Shown here piece after piece: positions 55,354 through 63,717 of a DNA stretch of 64,000 nt. A program made the position numbers and the translations under genes. The stretch spans positions 248,001 to 312,000 of IMG/VR virus record IMGVR_UViG_3300025030_000038; one strand, given 5' to 3'. How positions within the stretch are numbered: the stretch's first letter is position 1; every line of letters begins with the position of its first letter. Below the pieces are notes generated by a model. The model was not told where the DNA came from. It did not search any database and saw only the letters and a program-made list of their open reading frames with translations. This DNA comes from a virus.

Positions 55354-57246
55354 GTGGCAACGAAAGGGACAAACTCTGGTGGCCCCGGACTAGGAGACAT
55401 AGCCCTCTCTGGTGCTAGGGCAGTGGCTACAAATGTGGTCAAGCCGGTTGCCAACATCATTGAGTTTGTTGAGGCCCCGTGGGGTATCAACATGGCCCTT
55501 TTTCCAGTGCAGAAGATCATCCTCAAGGCCCACTATGGAATTCCACTGGATGACACAGAGGAGTTTACGGTCACGGATTGGAGACGTCAAAACCCCCGGC
55601 AAATGACCGAGAAGAGCTATCTGGAATACCTCTTCTCGGAAGGTCGGTCCAATATCAAGGAGGTAGTGCCCGGCCAAGAGCGTCGGGAGATGATCCTTAG
55701 CGTTGGACGAAGGTCGGGAAAAAGTCTCCTGGCCGCATGCATCACGTCCTATGAGACATACAAGCTTATCAGTAAGGGGGACCCTCAGGGATTCTATGGC
55801 TTGCCAGCCTCGAACAACATTCAACTGATTGCCATTGCAACGGACAAAGATCAGGCTGGGCTACTCTATCAAGAGGTGTCAGGCCATTTTAGGGCATGCT
55901 CCTTTTTTGCGCCATACACGGCCAACAACACACAATCCTATGCCAGATTCCAGACCCCCAAGGACATCGAACGTTACGGGGCTTATGCGAATGACCCAAC
56001 CGCTAAGGCCACCCTCAAGGTGACATTTCGGTCCTGTATTGCAAAGGGGCTCCGAGGTCCGGGTAACATTGTGGTCATTTTGGACGAGGTGGCCCACTTC
56101 ACGGATAAGGGGCAGTCGTCCGCAGACAGCGTCTATAAGGCAGTGACCCCCTCGACGTCGGCCTACTCTCCAAAAGATCCAATGGACAAAAAGATCCCCA
56201 TTGGTGATGTGGAGGGGAGAATTGTGCTGATTAGCTCCCCACTCGGTAAGCAAGGGCTTTTCTACAAAATGTTCCAGATGGGCATGGGGGGCAACTCCGT
56301 TGCTAAGAACATGCTCTGTATTCAGGCCCCCACATGGGAGGTCAACCCCACAATTCCTGCACAAGAGCTTGAGAAGCATTATCTTAAGGATCAGGCCGTC
56401 TTCTTCACTGAATACGGAGGTGAGTTCTCAGATCGTACTCGGGGCTGGATTGAGCGTCGAGAAGATCTGGAGTCTTGCATTGATAAGGCGATTCAGCCTC
56501 AGCAACGCGGGATACCTAGAAGGACCTACTTCCTTGGGCTCGACTTGGGTCTGGTAGGAGACGGCACTGCCATCGCCATAGGACACCTGAATGAGGAGAA
56601 TCGTGTCATTGTGGATCTAATAGACCAGATGAAGGCTGGCGAGGGGAAGTATGTTGATAAGGAACGCCTAGAGTTCGATGACGTGGCGGACTGGGTTCTA
56701 GATCTATCGAAGAGATTTGCCCTTCAGGAAGGCATGTTTGACCAGTGGGCGGGCATACCCTTCGAGCAAGCCCTCAAGAAACGTGGGTTGGCGCAGATGA
56801 AGGCCACAGCTATGCCCAAGAACTTGGTCTCTCAGATGTTCCATAACTTCAAGGACATGATGTGGGACAAGCGGGTAGTCCTGTATGACTACCCTATTGC
56901 GGCGGGGGCTGAGCACTGCCCATACATTTTGGAACTTCTGGAGCTTCAGGCAGAGTACCATTCCAAGTTTATCACGACCGTAGAGGCCCCCAATATTGAG
57001 GGAAAACATGACGATATGTCTGATGCCCTGATCCGAATGGTTTGGTTGGCATCCAATAGACTGTCCAAGATGGGATACATTGCCACCCAGAGAACGCTGG
57101 GGGCAGGGGCCCTCCCCGGTTACACCAGGGTGACAGCACGGCAGAAGTTACTACAGAGCGGGTCCCACGAATCCAGACAGGTCCCTAGGGGCCGGTCTGG
57201 GGGCGGGGGTAGAAGCAGGGTAGCGGGAGGTAGGCGATTCCATTGA
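55354..57246 (+). CDS. terL: terminase large subunit
   Basis: A 630-residue packaging motor. Walker A is LSVGRRSGKSLLAACIT, Walker B VVILDEVAHFTDKG, then the C-terminal RNase H-like nuclease with LGLDLGLVGDGTAIAIGH and further acidic residues (DISDALIR-type region near the end: KHDDMSDALIRMVW). It cuts concatemeric DNA and pumps it into the prohead through the portal (59337-61031). A GTG at 55354 in frame is my start; a longer frame would begin inside the tnpB element. The original N-terminus may have been displaced by that element (see findings). Confidence 0.88.
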   Translation: MATKGTNSGGPGLGDIALSGARAVATNVVKPVANIIEFVEAPWGINMALFPVQKIILKAHYGIPLDDTEEFTVTDWRRQNPRQMTEKSYLEYLFSEGRSNIKEVVPGQERREMILSVGRRSGKSLLAACITSYETYKLISKGDPQGFYGLPASNNIQLIAIATDKDQAGLLYQEVSGHFRACSFFAPYTANNTQSYARFQTPKDIERYGAYANDPTAKATLKVTFRSCIAKGLRGPGNIVVILDEVAHFTDKGQSSADSVYKAVTPSTSAYSPKDPMDKKIPIGDVEGRIVLISSPLGKQGLFYKMFQMGMGGNSVAKNMLCIQAPTWEVNPTIPAQELEKHYLKDQAVFFTEYGGEFSDRTRGWIERREDLESCIDKAIQPQQRGIPRRTYFLGLDLGLVGDGTAIAIGHLNEENRVIVDLIDQMKAGEGKYVDKERLEFDDVADWVLDLSKRFALQEGMFDQWAGIPFEQALKKRGLAQMKATAMPKNLVSQMFHNFKDMMWDKRVVLYDYPIAAGAEHCPYILELLELQAEYHSKFITTVEAPNIEGKHDDMSDALIRMVWLASNRLSKMGYIATQRTLGAGALPGYTRVTARQKLLQSGSHESRQVPRGRSGGGGRSRVAGGRRFH

Positions 57247-57509
57247 CACTCAAGGCCGCCAAATTGGATCCACTGAAGCCCAGTCGGGCTGATTACCGCT
57301 TCCTCAAGAAGTTGTTGACATCTACCTATGGGTCTAAGATTGAGCACACCCCTGAGTCGTATGCTCGCATTTGTCAGGTGTTCCTGAAGGCTGGGGGGTC
57401 TTGGGAGAGGCTGTTTCTGGGGTCATCTACGGATATTGGGATCCTGAAGAATGTCATTAAGGTGGCCTTCAAGAAGGGCTACTTGCCTAAGGCATCAGAT
57501 TGGCGGTGA
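57243..57509 (+). CDS. small helical protein
   Basis: An 88-residue, Lys-rich helical protein (KAAKLDPLKPSRADYRFLKK...VIKVAFKKGYLPKASDWR) whose TTG start overlaps the terminase stop. It is probably a minor packaging or structural factor. It ends 11 nt before the right end of the minus-strand tnpB element, so it may have been shortened by that insertion. No family recognised. Confidence 0.5.
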   Translation: MTLKAAKLDPLKPSRADYRFLKKLLTSTYGSKIEHTPESYARICQVFLKAGGSWERLFLGSSTDIGILKNVIKVAFKKGYLPKASDWR

Positions 57510-57519
57510 ACCCTGACAC

Positions 57520-58761
57520 TCACGAGGCAATCCTCAGGTCAGTTCTCGTTTCAACGGAGTTTGCCTGAATTGCTTCAGGTCTTACATCCCCTCCACGAGC
57601 AGTTGCCGGGGTTCCCCCGGCCAGAAAAGCTACACCCCACGAACGAAGGTTCATGGACGCATTCAAGTCTCTATCTTGGGTGTGCCCACAGGACTCGCAT
57701 ACGAAGGTCCTATCCCCCAGGGACAATTTGTCCTTCACTGCACCACACTTAGAGCAGGTCTTACTGGATGGGAAGAACCTGTCTGCCACCACCAACTGGA
57801 CCCCATACCACTCAGTCTTGTAGGTGAGTTGTCGTCGGATTTCCCCAAAAGAAGCTGACGATACCGACCTAGCTAGACTGTGGTTCTTGGTCATTCCAGA
57901 GACATTCAGGTCCTCAATGACAATCGCAGTGGGTCGTTTGGTTTTCACGATCTCACTGGTCATCTTGTGGATGCTGTCTGCCCGTTGATTTGCAATCCTG
58001 GCGTGGACCTTGGCAATTCTTGCCTTGGTCCTTGCCCTTCTGTTGGAACCTTTCTGCTGGCGGGCCAGTTTCCGTTGTAAATGTGTTAGTTTTCGTTGGG
58101 TTCGTTCAAGGTGCTTGGGGTTCTCGTAAACGGTCCCTTCCGACAGGACCACTAACGTCTTGATCCCCAAATCGATCCCCAACACCCCACCAGTCGGAAC
58201 CACCTTCGGGAGTTCCCCAACCTCCATCAGGACTGTCACGAACCACCTACCCGCTCGTTCACTGATTGTGGTGGTCTTGGGGGTTAGGTCTGTGGGGATA
58301 TAGCCGTGCCGGGCCAACCGCACTTGACCGATCTTTGGGAGCTTGACATGGGTATTGGTCACCACCACATTTTGTGGGAACTGAAAAGAATTGCGTGACA
58401 CCCCCCGTTTCTTGAAGTGTGGGTAGCCTGGGGTCTTACCTGCCTTCACTCGACGGAAGAACCCCTGGTAGGCGGCATCTAAGTGATGGAGTGCCTGTTG
58501 AAGGGATTGGGCTGTAACATTTTTCAACCAAGGGAAGCCTCCGGCCTTCATGGTAGGCAACTTGGCACTCAGGTCCAGGGGACATATGGTATTTTTGACC
58601 TTCTCACCCGGAGGGGTCTGGGCCTTCTTGGTTTCGTAGTCCTGTTTGATTGTGGCGAGGCCCCAATTGTAGATGAACCGAACGGCCCCGGAGTGACGGA
58701 GGAAGTCCGTCCGTTGCCGGTCGTTGGGGTCCAATTCCACCTTATAGGCTCGCAATACCAT
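57520..58761 (-). CDS. tnpB: TnpB-family RNA-guided nuclease, copy 4
   Basis: A 413-residue complete TnpB of a third lineage, on the minus strand. N-terminal LRAYKVELDPNDRQRTDFLR and GAVRFIYNWGLATIKQ, RuvC I GIDLGIKTLVVLSEG, RuvC II AIVIEDLNVSGMTK, zinc finger CSKCG...CESCG, RuvC III DRDLNASMNLRS; all catalytic residues present. The start MVLRAYKVEL at 58761 follows the RHH gene's stop by one base, so the two are translationally coupled. The 3' end carries hairpins typical of omega-RNA (GCCGGGG-gaa-CCCCGGC near 57610 and CCTGAA-gcaa-TTCAGG near 57565). Flanked by short genes it may have split. Confidence 0.88.
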   Translation of the reverse strand: MVLRAYKVELDPNDRQRTDFLRHSGAVRFIYNWGLATIKQDYETKKAQTPPGEKVKNTICPLDLSAKLPTMKAGGFPWLKNVTAQSLQQALHHLDAAYQGFFRRVKAGKTPGYPHFKKRGVSRNSFQFPQNVVVTNTHVKLPKIGQVRLARHGYIPTDLTPKTTTISERAGRWFVTVLMEVGELPKVVPTGGVLGIDLGIKTLVVLSEGTVYENPKHLERTQRKLTHLQRKLARQQKGSNRRARTKARIAKVHARIANQRADSIHKMTSEIVKTKRPTAIVIEDLNVSGMTKNHSLARSVSSASFGEIRRQLTYKTEWYGVQLVVADRFFPSSKTCSKCGAVKDKLSLGDRTFVCESCGHTQDRDLNASMNLRSWGVAFLAGGTPATARGGDVRPEAIQANSVETRTDLRIAS

Positions 58762-58762
58762 G

Positions 58763-58918
58763 TTAGGTGGGTACCTTCGGGGGCTGTTGGGCAGCCATCT
58801 CACGGATCAGCAGTTCACGGACAATTTTGGACATCGTGATATCCCTCCTTATTGACTCAGCCTTGAGCCAGTCAATAAGGAGTTGGTCGAGCGTGAAGGC
58901 AGTGGGAATCTTTCGCAT
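58763..58918 (-). CDS. ribbon-helix-helix protein upstream of tnpB copy 4
   Basis: A 51-residue protein (TAFTLDQLLIDWLKAESIRR, then DITMSKIVRELLIREMAAQ) with the RHH/CopG/Arc pattern: a beta-strand, then two helices. It ends one base before the tnpB start, forming a two-gene operon with the nuclease. A repressor of the element's own expression is the natural reading; a role in transposition is also possible. A longer start at 58972 would run into the upstream gene's leader. Confidence 0.6.
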   Translation of the reverse strand: MRKIPTAFTLDQLLIDWLKAESIRRDITMSKIVRELLIREMAAQQPPKVPT

Positions 58919-59007
58919 TGTATGTAATGCAATGCTATAGACAGAATATTTCAACCCACAGTTGCATCCCATGGTGCAAACAGGGGAAATGCCCGGTAGA
59001 GTGGGCT

Positions 59008-59337
59008 ATGGGCAGGTTTCGAGCATCCCAATCGAGCAATCCACTTGATCGCCAGATTGCAGAGAAAATGATGGCCGCAGAGAGATTGGTTCTCGCTTGT
59101 GTGAAGCTTTGTGAGCCAAATAGGCAGGAGGATATCCTGCAACAGAGGCGGACGCGGGCTACCCGTAGGGACCTGGGGAAGATCCTGGATGCTATCTCTT
59201 CTGTACGTAGGATAAGAGTCCTGGGAGGGGAGCCTGAGTTGGAATCACCTGTGACTCCAAGGGCTGTAACGCCCCCAGTCCAGAACCTGCCTATTGCTGC
59301 CTCTGTAGACAGTAGTGAGGATGACGGTGACAGCTAA
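59008..59337 (+). CDS. hypothetical protein preceding the portal gene
   Basis: A 109-residue protein: basic N-terminus (GRFRASQSSNPLDRQIAEKM), a helical middle with two cysteines (LACVKLCEPN) and an acidic C-terminus. It overlaps the portal start by one base (TAATG). It may be a connector or scaffold-associated factor. Longer readings upstream would overlap the RHH gene of the neighbouring element on the other strand and are not accepted. Confidence 0.5.
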   Translation: MGRFRASQSSNPLDRQIAEKMMAAERLVLACVKLCEPNRQEDILQQRRTRATRRDLGKILDAISSVRRIRVLGGEPELESPVTPRAVTPPVQNLPIAASVDSSEDDGDS

Positions 59338-61031
59338 TGGCTGATACAAAAAATGAGGGTGCTAAGGAAGTAAAGAGGCTTCCCCCCAAGAAATCTCGCT
59401 CGGTACAGGTGGGCCTGCCCTCCAAGGTCCGCAAGCATGCGATGATTTCGAAGGTAGCCTTCCCCAGCACGGGTTCCTCCAGCGGGTCTACGGCGGGGAA
59501 CTTCTACTCGCCAGAGCTATCCACTGACTTCCTGGAGCTACCACAGTCTCAAGACGAAAAGCGCAATTATTTCCGATTCTTCTATGAGACCGACCCCTTC
59601 GTAGGACAGGCAATTGATCTCCATACTGAGCTGCCACTTTCCAAGGTTAGACTCGGGATGCCTAAGGCCAAAAATCAGGAGTTGGCTAAGAGGTCCTTGG
59701 ACTTCTGTACTAGATGGTCCAAGAAGATAGGGTTTTTGCACCGTCTCATTGAGGTTGTCCATGACTACAACCTCCTGGGAGAGGTTAACATCTTCTGTGA
59801 GGACGCCTCCCCGGACATGCCCGAGAGTGTCACACACGAGCTACATAGGGTGCTTGATGAGGATGGCAATCCCGTAGAACAGAGTGTGCGTCGGGAGGAC
59901 GCCAATGCCCGTATGGAAAAGTGGCTCCGGAAGAATTACAAGGGATGGACAGCCATTCGGGTTCTGCCTCCGGAGCAAATTCACATGGAGAGCTTCCCAT
60001 TTACGGATGAAAAGCTCATAGAGCTCATTCCAGACAGCAAGACCCGGGACATTGTCCAGAAGGCGGACGGGGGAGACGAGCAGGCAGCCAGGATCGTCAA
60101 GTCCATGCCAGAGGGTGTCGTGAATGCCATTCGTGGTGGGAGCAACATCCCTCTGAACACGGACCCCAATGCGGGTAGCTTCGTGTCCTACTTGGCACGC
60201 AAGAAGTCACAGTATGAGCCCCGTGGGCACTCCATTCTGGAGAGATGCCTCCGAGTGCTCGTGTATCGCGATAAGTTACGCCAGAGTCAGAGTATGATCT
60301 CCGATAGGCATATGACCCCTATCCGCCTTGTGTGGGTGGAGGATGGGTCATCCACAGACGTGGACGCCCTGAGGGATCAGGTCGAGTTGGCCCTCCAGGA
60401 TCCAGACTACTCTATAGTCACGAATTTTGAGGTTCATTGGGAGGAGATGGGCAGCCAGGGACGGTTGCTGGAACTCTCGTCGGAATACGAAATGACCGAC
60501 AGGCAAATGTACGCAGGCCTGGGGGTGACGGAGTCTCTCCTGTCTGGGGAGTCCAGCTACTCGGGTGACCGAATTAACTTGGAGGTCATCAATACCCGGT
60601 ACATGCTCCTGAGGGAGGTGCTTCAGGATTTTGTGGAACAGAACATCCTGGAGCCAATGTGTCGCCGAATGGGGTTCATTGAGTTGGATGATGACGAGAA
60701 TGAAGTGGTCATCTGCCCAACCATGTCCTTCACCAGACTTGCCCTTCGGGACAATGCGGACACCTTCGATGCTCTGTTCAACCTGTACAACAAGGGCTCC
60801 CTGGATATTGATGTCATCCTGGAACTTTTGAACCTGGACCCACACACCACAGCCGAGAAGCTCAAGCGAGATCTGTTCACCCTGAATGACTCCAGCTTCA
60901 ATGAGATCCTTCGGGCCCTCTACGGGGCTTTGGGCCAATCTCTGGCTGAGAACAGCGACGCAGTCCAGAAAATTGCAACCACACTTGGGGTCAAGTACAC
61001 CCCCAAGAAAGAAGAAGAGGGTAGATTTTAG
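59337..61031 (+). CDS. portal protein
   Basis: A 564-residue protein of the phage portal type, forming the dodecameric ring at the packaging vertex. The central stem and crown pattern is visible in the helical segments (DRQMYAGLGVTESLLSGESS, then DFVEQNILEPMCRRMGFIEL), preceded by the wing domain rich in charged residues. It sits directly upstream of genes for head assembly and downstream of the terminase, the expected order. The ATG overlaps the previous stop. No portal motif is strictly diagnostic at sequence level, but length, order and helical pattern agree. Confidence 0.75.
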   Translation: MADTKNEGAKEVKRLPPKKSRSVQVGLPSKVRKHAMISKVAFPSTGSSSGSTAGNFYSPELSTDFLELPQSQDEKRNYFRFFYETDPFVGQAIDLHTELPLSKVRLGMPKAKNQELAKRSLDFCTRWSKKIGFLHRLIEVVHDYNLLGEVNIFCEDASPDMPESVTHELHRVLDEDGNPVEQSVRREDANARMEKWLRKNYKGWTAIRVLPPEQIHMESFPFTDEKLIELIPDSKTRDIVQKADGGDEQAARIVKSMPEGVVNAIRGGSNIPLNTDPNAGSFVSYLARKKSQYEPRGHSILERCLRVLVYRDKLRQSQSMISDRHMTPIRLVWVEDGSSTDVDALRDQVELALQDPDYSIVTNFEVHWEEMGSQGRLLELSSEYEMTDRQMYAGLGVTESLLSGESSYSGDRINLEVINTRYMLLREVLQDFVEQNILEPMCRRMGFIELDDDENEVVICPTMSFTRLALRDNADTFDALFNLYNKGSLDIDVILELLNLDPHTTAEKLKRDLFTLNDSSFNEILRALYGALGQSLAENSDAVQKIATTLGVKYTPKKEEEGRF

Positions 61032-61084
61032 GTTGGATCCGGTATCCAGGGACCTAATCGTCCTATTCCCTCCCCTCTGGTAGT

Positions 61085-61489
61085 ATGCCGGATCTCCTCC
61101 CAATTATGCATCCTCTCTATAACCTGAGGGAAATCTGCAAGCAGTCAGCCCTGTTAGAGGATCACCTCAACAATGAGCGCAAAAGGTGCTCGGACTGCAT
61201 TCGGAAGCATTTCCTTACCATTGAAGCCTTATTCGAGGAGGCCATGTCCCTGGATACGGGGGGCAAGTGGCTGGACATCATTGAGGGCAAGGCAGATGTG
61301 GTCAGGGACTTACAGAGCCGGTGGATTGATGAAGAGGACCCTCTGGAGATTGCACAGGATCTGCGGGAGATCCGTAAAGACATGGCTGGGGAGTGTTTTG
61401 ATCTCCGCGAAATGACAGAGGAGTCACGACTGGCCAGCATGGCGGAGCGGTACCACCGTCGAGCATACCACATTTGTGGTGGTGGCTAA
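61085..61489 (+). CDS. conserved phage protein (CSDC)
   Basis: A 134-residue protein with a recurrent phage signature HPLYNLREICKQ...LEDHLNNERKRCSDCIRKHF. The CSDC could bind zinc or iron. It lies between the portal and the HAD-TopIB gene; I know the family from large tailed phages without an assigned function. No membrane segment. Confidence 0.6.
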   Translation: MPDLLPIMHPLYNLREICKQSALLEDHLNNERKRCSDCIRKHFLTIEALFEEAMSLDTGGKWLDIIEGKADVVRDLQSRWIDEEDPLEIAQDLREIRKDMAGECFDLREMTEESRLASMAERYHRRAYHICGGG

Positions 61490-61493
61490 ACCA

Positions 61494-63002
61494 ATGTCAG
61501 CCCCAATAACGCTGGCCTTCTTTGACTTCGATGGGACCCTGTTCCTCAGTCCTGAGCCACCACAGGGGGAAGATCCCGCCCAGTGGTGGACTAGCTCCAA
61601 GTCCCTCTACCCTCCCTTCGTGCCAGATAAGCCTGGGAGGGGCTGGTGGAATGTCTCGGTGGTGGAGAAGGCCAAGGAGGCATTCGAGAACCCGGATGTG
61701 ATCTCTGTGTTAGTTACCGGTCGACGGAAGGCCGGGTTCTCCCTTCGGATAAAGGAGCTGCTGGCTCAGGCAGGAATCAAGTTCCACCATATCTACATGT
61801 CTTCTGGTGGTCCTACTGAGGAGTACAAGATCAAGGCTATTAACGAGCTGTTAAGGGAGTACCCGACGATTCGCGGGGTTTCCATCTGGGAGGACCGGAT
61901 GCAGCACTTGAGGTCGTTTGTAGACGCCGTGGAGTCACAGGGCAAGGCATGCTTCCCTCATCTGATTACCGTGGCAGCCCACCCAATAGATGCTCCCTCG
62001 GCCAGGAATGTGGCCGCCAAGTATCAAGAGAAGAAGAAGGTCAAGACCAAAGACGGGGATGAGGCTACGGTCTATGTCTACAGTGAGAAGCAACTGGCCA
62101 ACCGGGACAAGGAAAAGGCCACCCAGGTAGAGAAGCTACGGAAGGGCATCGGAGACCTGAGGTCTTGTGTCAAGAAGGACATGAAGAGCAAGGACCCCCA
62201 TAAGAAGATGGTCGCCCTAGCGGTGGCCCTCATGGACCACACGCTGGAACGTGTTGGAAATTCTGGTAGTGCAGAAGATGGCCATTATGGCGTCACTGGA
62301 TGGGAAAAATCGCACATTTCCATCAAGGGCAATACTGCCACCATCACCTACACCGGCAAATCAGGTGTAGACCACGAGAAAACTGTGGATGACGCATCCA
62401 TTGTGGCAGCCATGAAACCCCTTCTGGAGGGGAAAAAGGGTGGGGACAGGTTACTGGAAGATGGTGACACCACAGTCACAGCAGAGGATGTCAACGCCTA
62501 CCTGAAGAAGTTTGACGTGACTGCCAAGGATATCCGTGGCTACCGGGCCAATGACGAAATGTGCAAGGCCCTCAAGGCCAAGAGGTCCAAAGGGCCCAGC
62601 CTGCCAAAGGATAAGAAGGAACGAGAGGAACTCCTGAAGAAGGAGTTTAAGGAAGTCCTTGAAACTGTTTCAGAAATCGTTGGTCATACCCCCAAAATGT
62701 TGGGGGACTCGTATCTTGTTCCTGGACTTTCTGAGGCGTACCAAAAGGACGGAACAGTCATCAAGTCTCTCAAGCAAGCCACCAAGACTCCCGCAGAGCG
62801 GGAGGATGATGCCATTGGGGAGTTAGTCAAACCAAGCCCAAAGCTGAAGCCCCCCCGAGATGACTTGCGGAAGAAGCGGATCGACATAGACCCAAATGAG
62901 ACCAAGGAACCACCTCCGGACCCGGATAAGGTCGCCACGACCTACCTGGAGGCACTTCCCGCCACGGTAGCTTCCAGGTGGCAGGACCGGTTCCTCGATT
63001 AG
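61494..63002 (+). CDS. HAD-like phosphatase-topoisomerase IB fusion
   Basis: A 502-residue two-domain protein. The N-terminal ~170 residues are a HAD phosphatase-like domain (FFDFDGTLFLSPEP, VISVLVTGRRKAGF, VSIWEDRMQHL), close to the Swiss Army Knife RNA-repair HAD type. The C-terminal ~300 residues read as a type IB topoisomerase: RVGNSGSAEDGHYGVTG with the catalytic Arg, TYTGKSGVDHEKT with the Lys, VTAKDIRGYRAND with the second Arg, and VGHTPKMLGDSYLVPGL with the His and nucleophilic Tyr. TopIB makes a 3'-phosphotyrosyl nick. Its position between portal and head genes suggests a role at packaging or ejection, which is unusual. The ATG at 61494 follows the previous stop. Confidence 0.8.
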   Translation: MSAPITLAFFDFDGTLFLSPEPPQGEDPAQWWTSSKSLYPPFVPDKPGRGWWNVSVVEKAKEAFENPDVISVLVTGRRKAGFSLRIKELLAQAGIKFHHIYMSSGGPTEEYKIKAINELLREYPTIRGVSIWEDRMQHLRSFVDAVESQGKACFPHLITVAAHPIDAPSARNVAAKYQEKKKVKTKDGDEATVYVYSEKQLANRDKEKATQVEKLRKGIGDLRSCVKKDMKSKDPHKKMVALAVALMDHTLERVGNSGSAEDGHYGVTGWEKSHISIKGNTATITYTGKSGVDHEKTVDDASIVAAMKPLLEGKKGGDRLLEDGDTTVTAEDVNAYLKKFDVTAKDIRGYRANDEMCKALKAKRSKGPSLPKDKKEREELLKKEFKEVLETVSEIVGHTPKMLGDSYLVPGLSEAYQKDGTVIKSLKQATKTPAEREDDAIGELVKPSPKLKPPRDDLRKKRIDIDPNETKEPPPDPDKVATTYLEALPATVASRWQDRFLD

Positions 63003-63084
63003 TTTCCCTATCCCACCCACACCTATTGTGTACACGGTGGGTTGTATCTCACCATTTGGCATCTCGACCAATCAAGGATTCACA

Positions 63085-63663
63085 ATGACCACAAAGAAAA
63101 TGGCAACCAAGAACGGTGCCCGCCGCGTAACAGCAAACCTCGACAACCTTGCGGATCTGTTCCAGAATCACCACAAGAGCCTTGGTATTCCGACCAAGGT
63201 GGCGATGGACTTCGCCTATCGGTGTGACCTGCTTTCGGACTCAATCGGCAAGAAGGCGGGTTTTGACCCATCTGTGATCGGTGAGGAAGTCCCAGGACCA
63301 GCCGTCTCGGACCCAAACAACCCCTTCATGGCAGGCGAGTTCACACAGGAGCGTTTCCACGCACTGTCGGACAAGCAAGAGGGTGGCGAGCTCGCGGGTA
63401 ATGCAACAAGTCATGTTGCCGACCCTAAGCTGGCTTCGGTGGTTGAGGCGGCAAAGGCCTTCCTGAAGGCAGCAGGCGAGCTTCCTCCAGCGTTGCAGAA
63501 GATCAACGATGAGAAGGCCGAGAAGGCTGACAAGAAGGAAGACAAGCCAGAAGAGAAGAAGGAAGCTGCCAAGAAGGCCGATGAGGACGAGACCGAAGAG
63601 GACGAGTCAGTCGAAGCAGCCAAGAAGGCCTCCGAGCTGTTTGGCCTGTTCTCAGACAAGTAG
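63085..63663 (+). CDS. probable scaffold/structural protein
   Basis: A 192-residue protein with a conserved-looking core (DFAYRCDLLSDSIGKKAGFD...EFTQERFHALSDKQEGGELA) and a highly charged Lys/Glu C-terminal tail (AEKADKKEDKPEEKKEAAKK) typical of scaffolding or capsid-associated proteins. AAGGA precedes the ATG at 63085. It sits between the topoisomerase fusion and another structural-region gene. The tail resembles assembly-factor tails that are lost or rearranged during maturation. Confidence 0.55.
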   Translation: MTTKKMATKNGARRVTANLDNLADLFQNHHKSLGIPTKVAMDFAYRCDLLSDSIGKKAGFDPSVIGEEVPGPAVSDPNNPFMAGEFTQERFHALSDKQEGGELAGNATSHVADPKLASVVEAAKAFLKAAGELPPALQKINDEKAEKADKKEDKPEEKKEAAKKADEDETEEDESVEAAKKASELFGLFSDK

Positions 63664-63717
63664 TCTCTGGTGGGTGGCCTTGGTGGATCCCATCGGGCCA
63701 TAGAAGGGTTTTCCACA

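Noticed and set aside
60348-61103. 251-residue minus-strand ORF
   Set aside because: Antisense to the portal gene; no recognisable motif and no ribosome-binding site.
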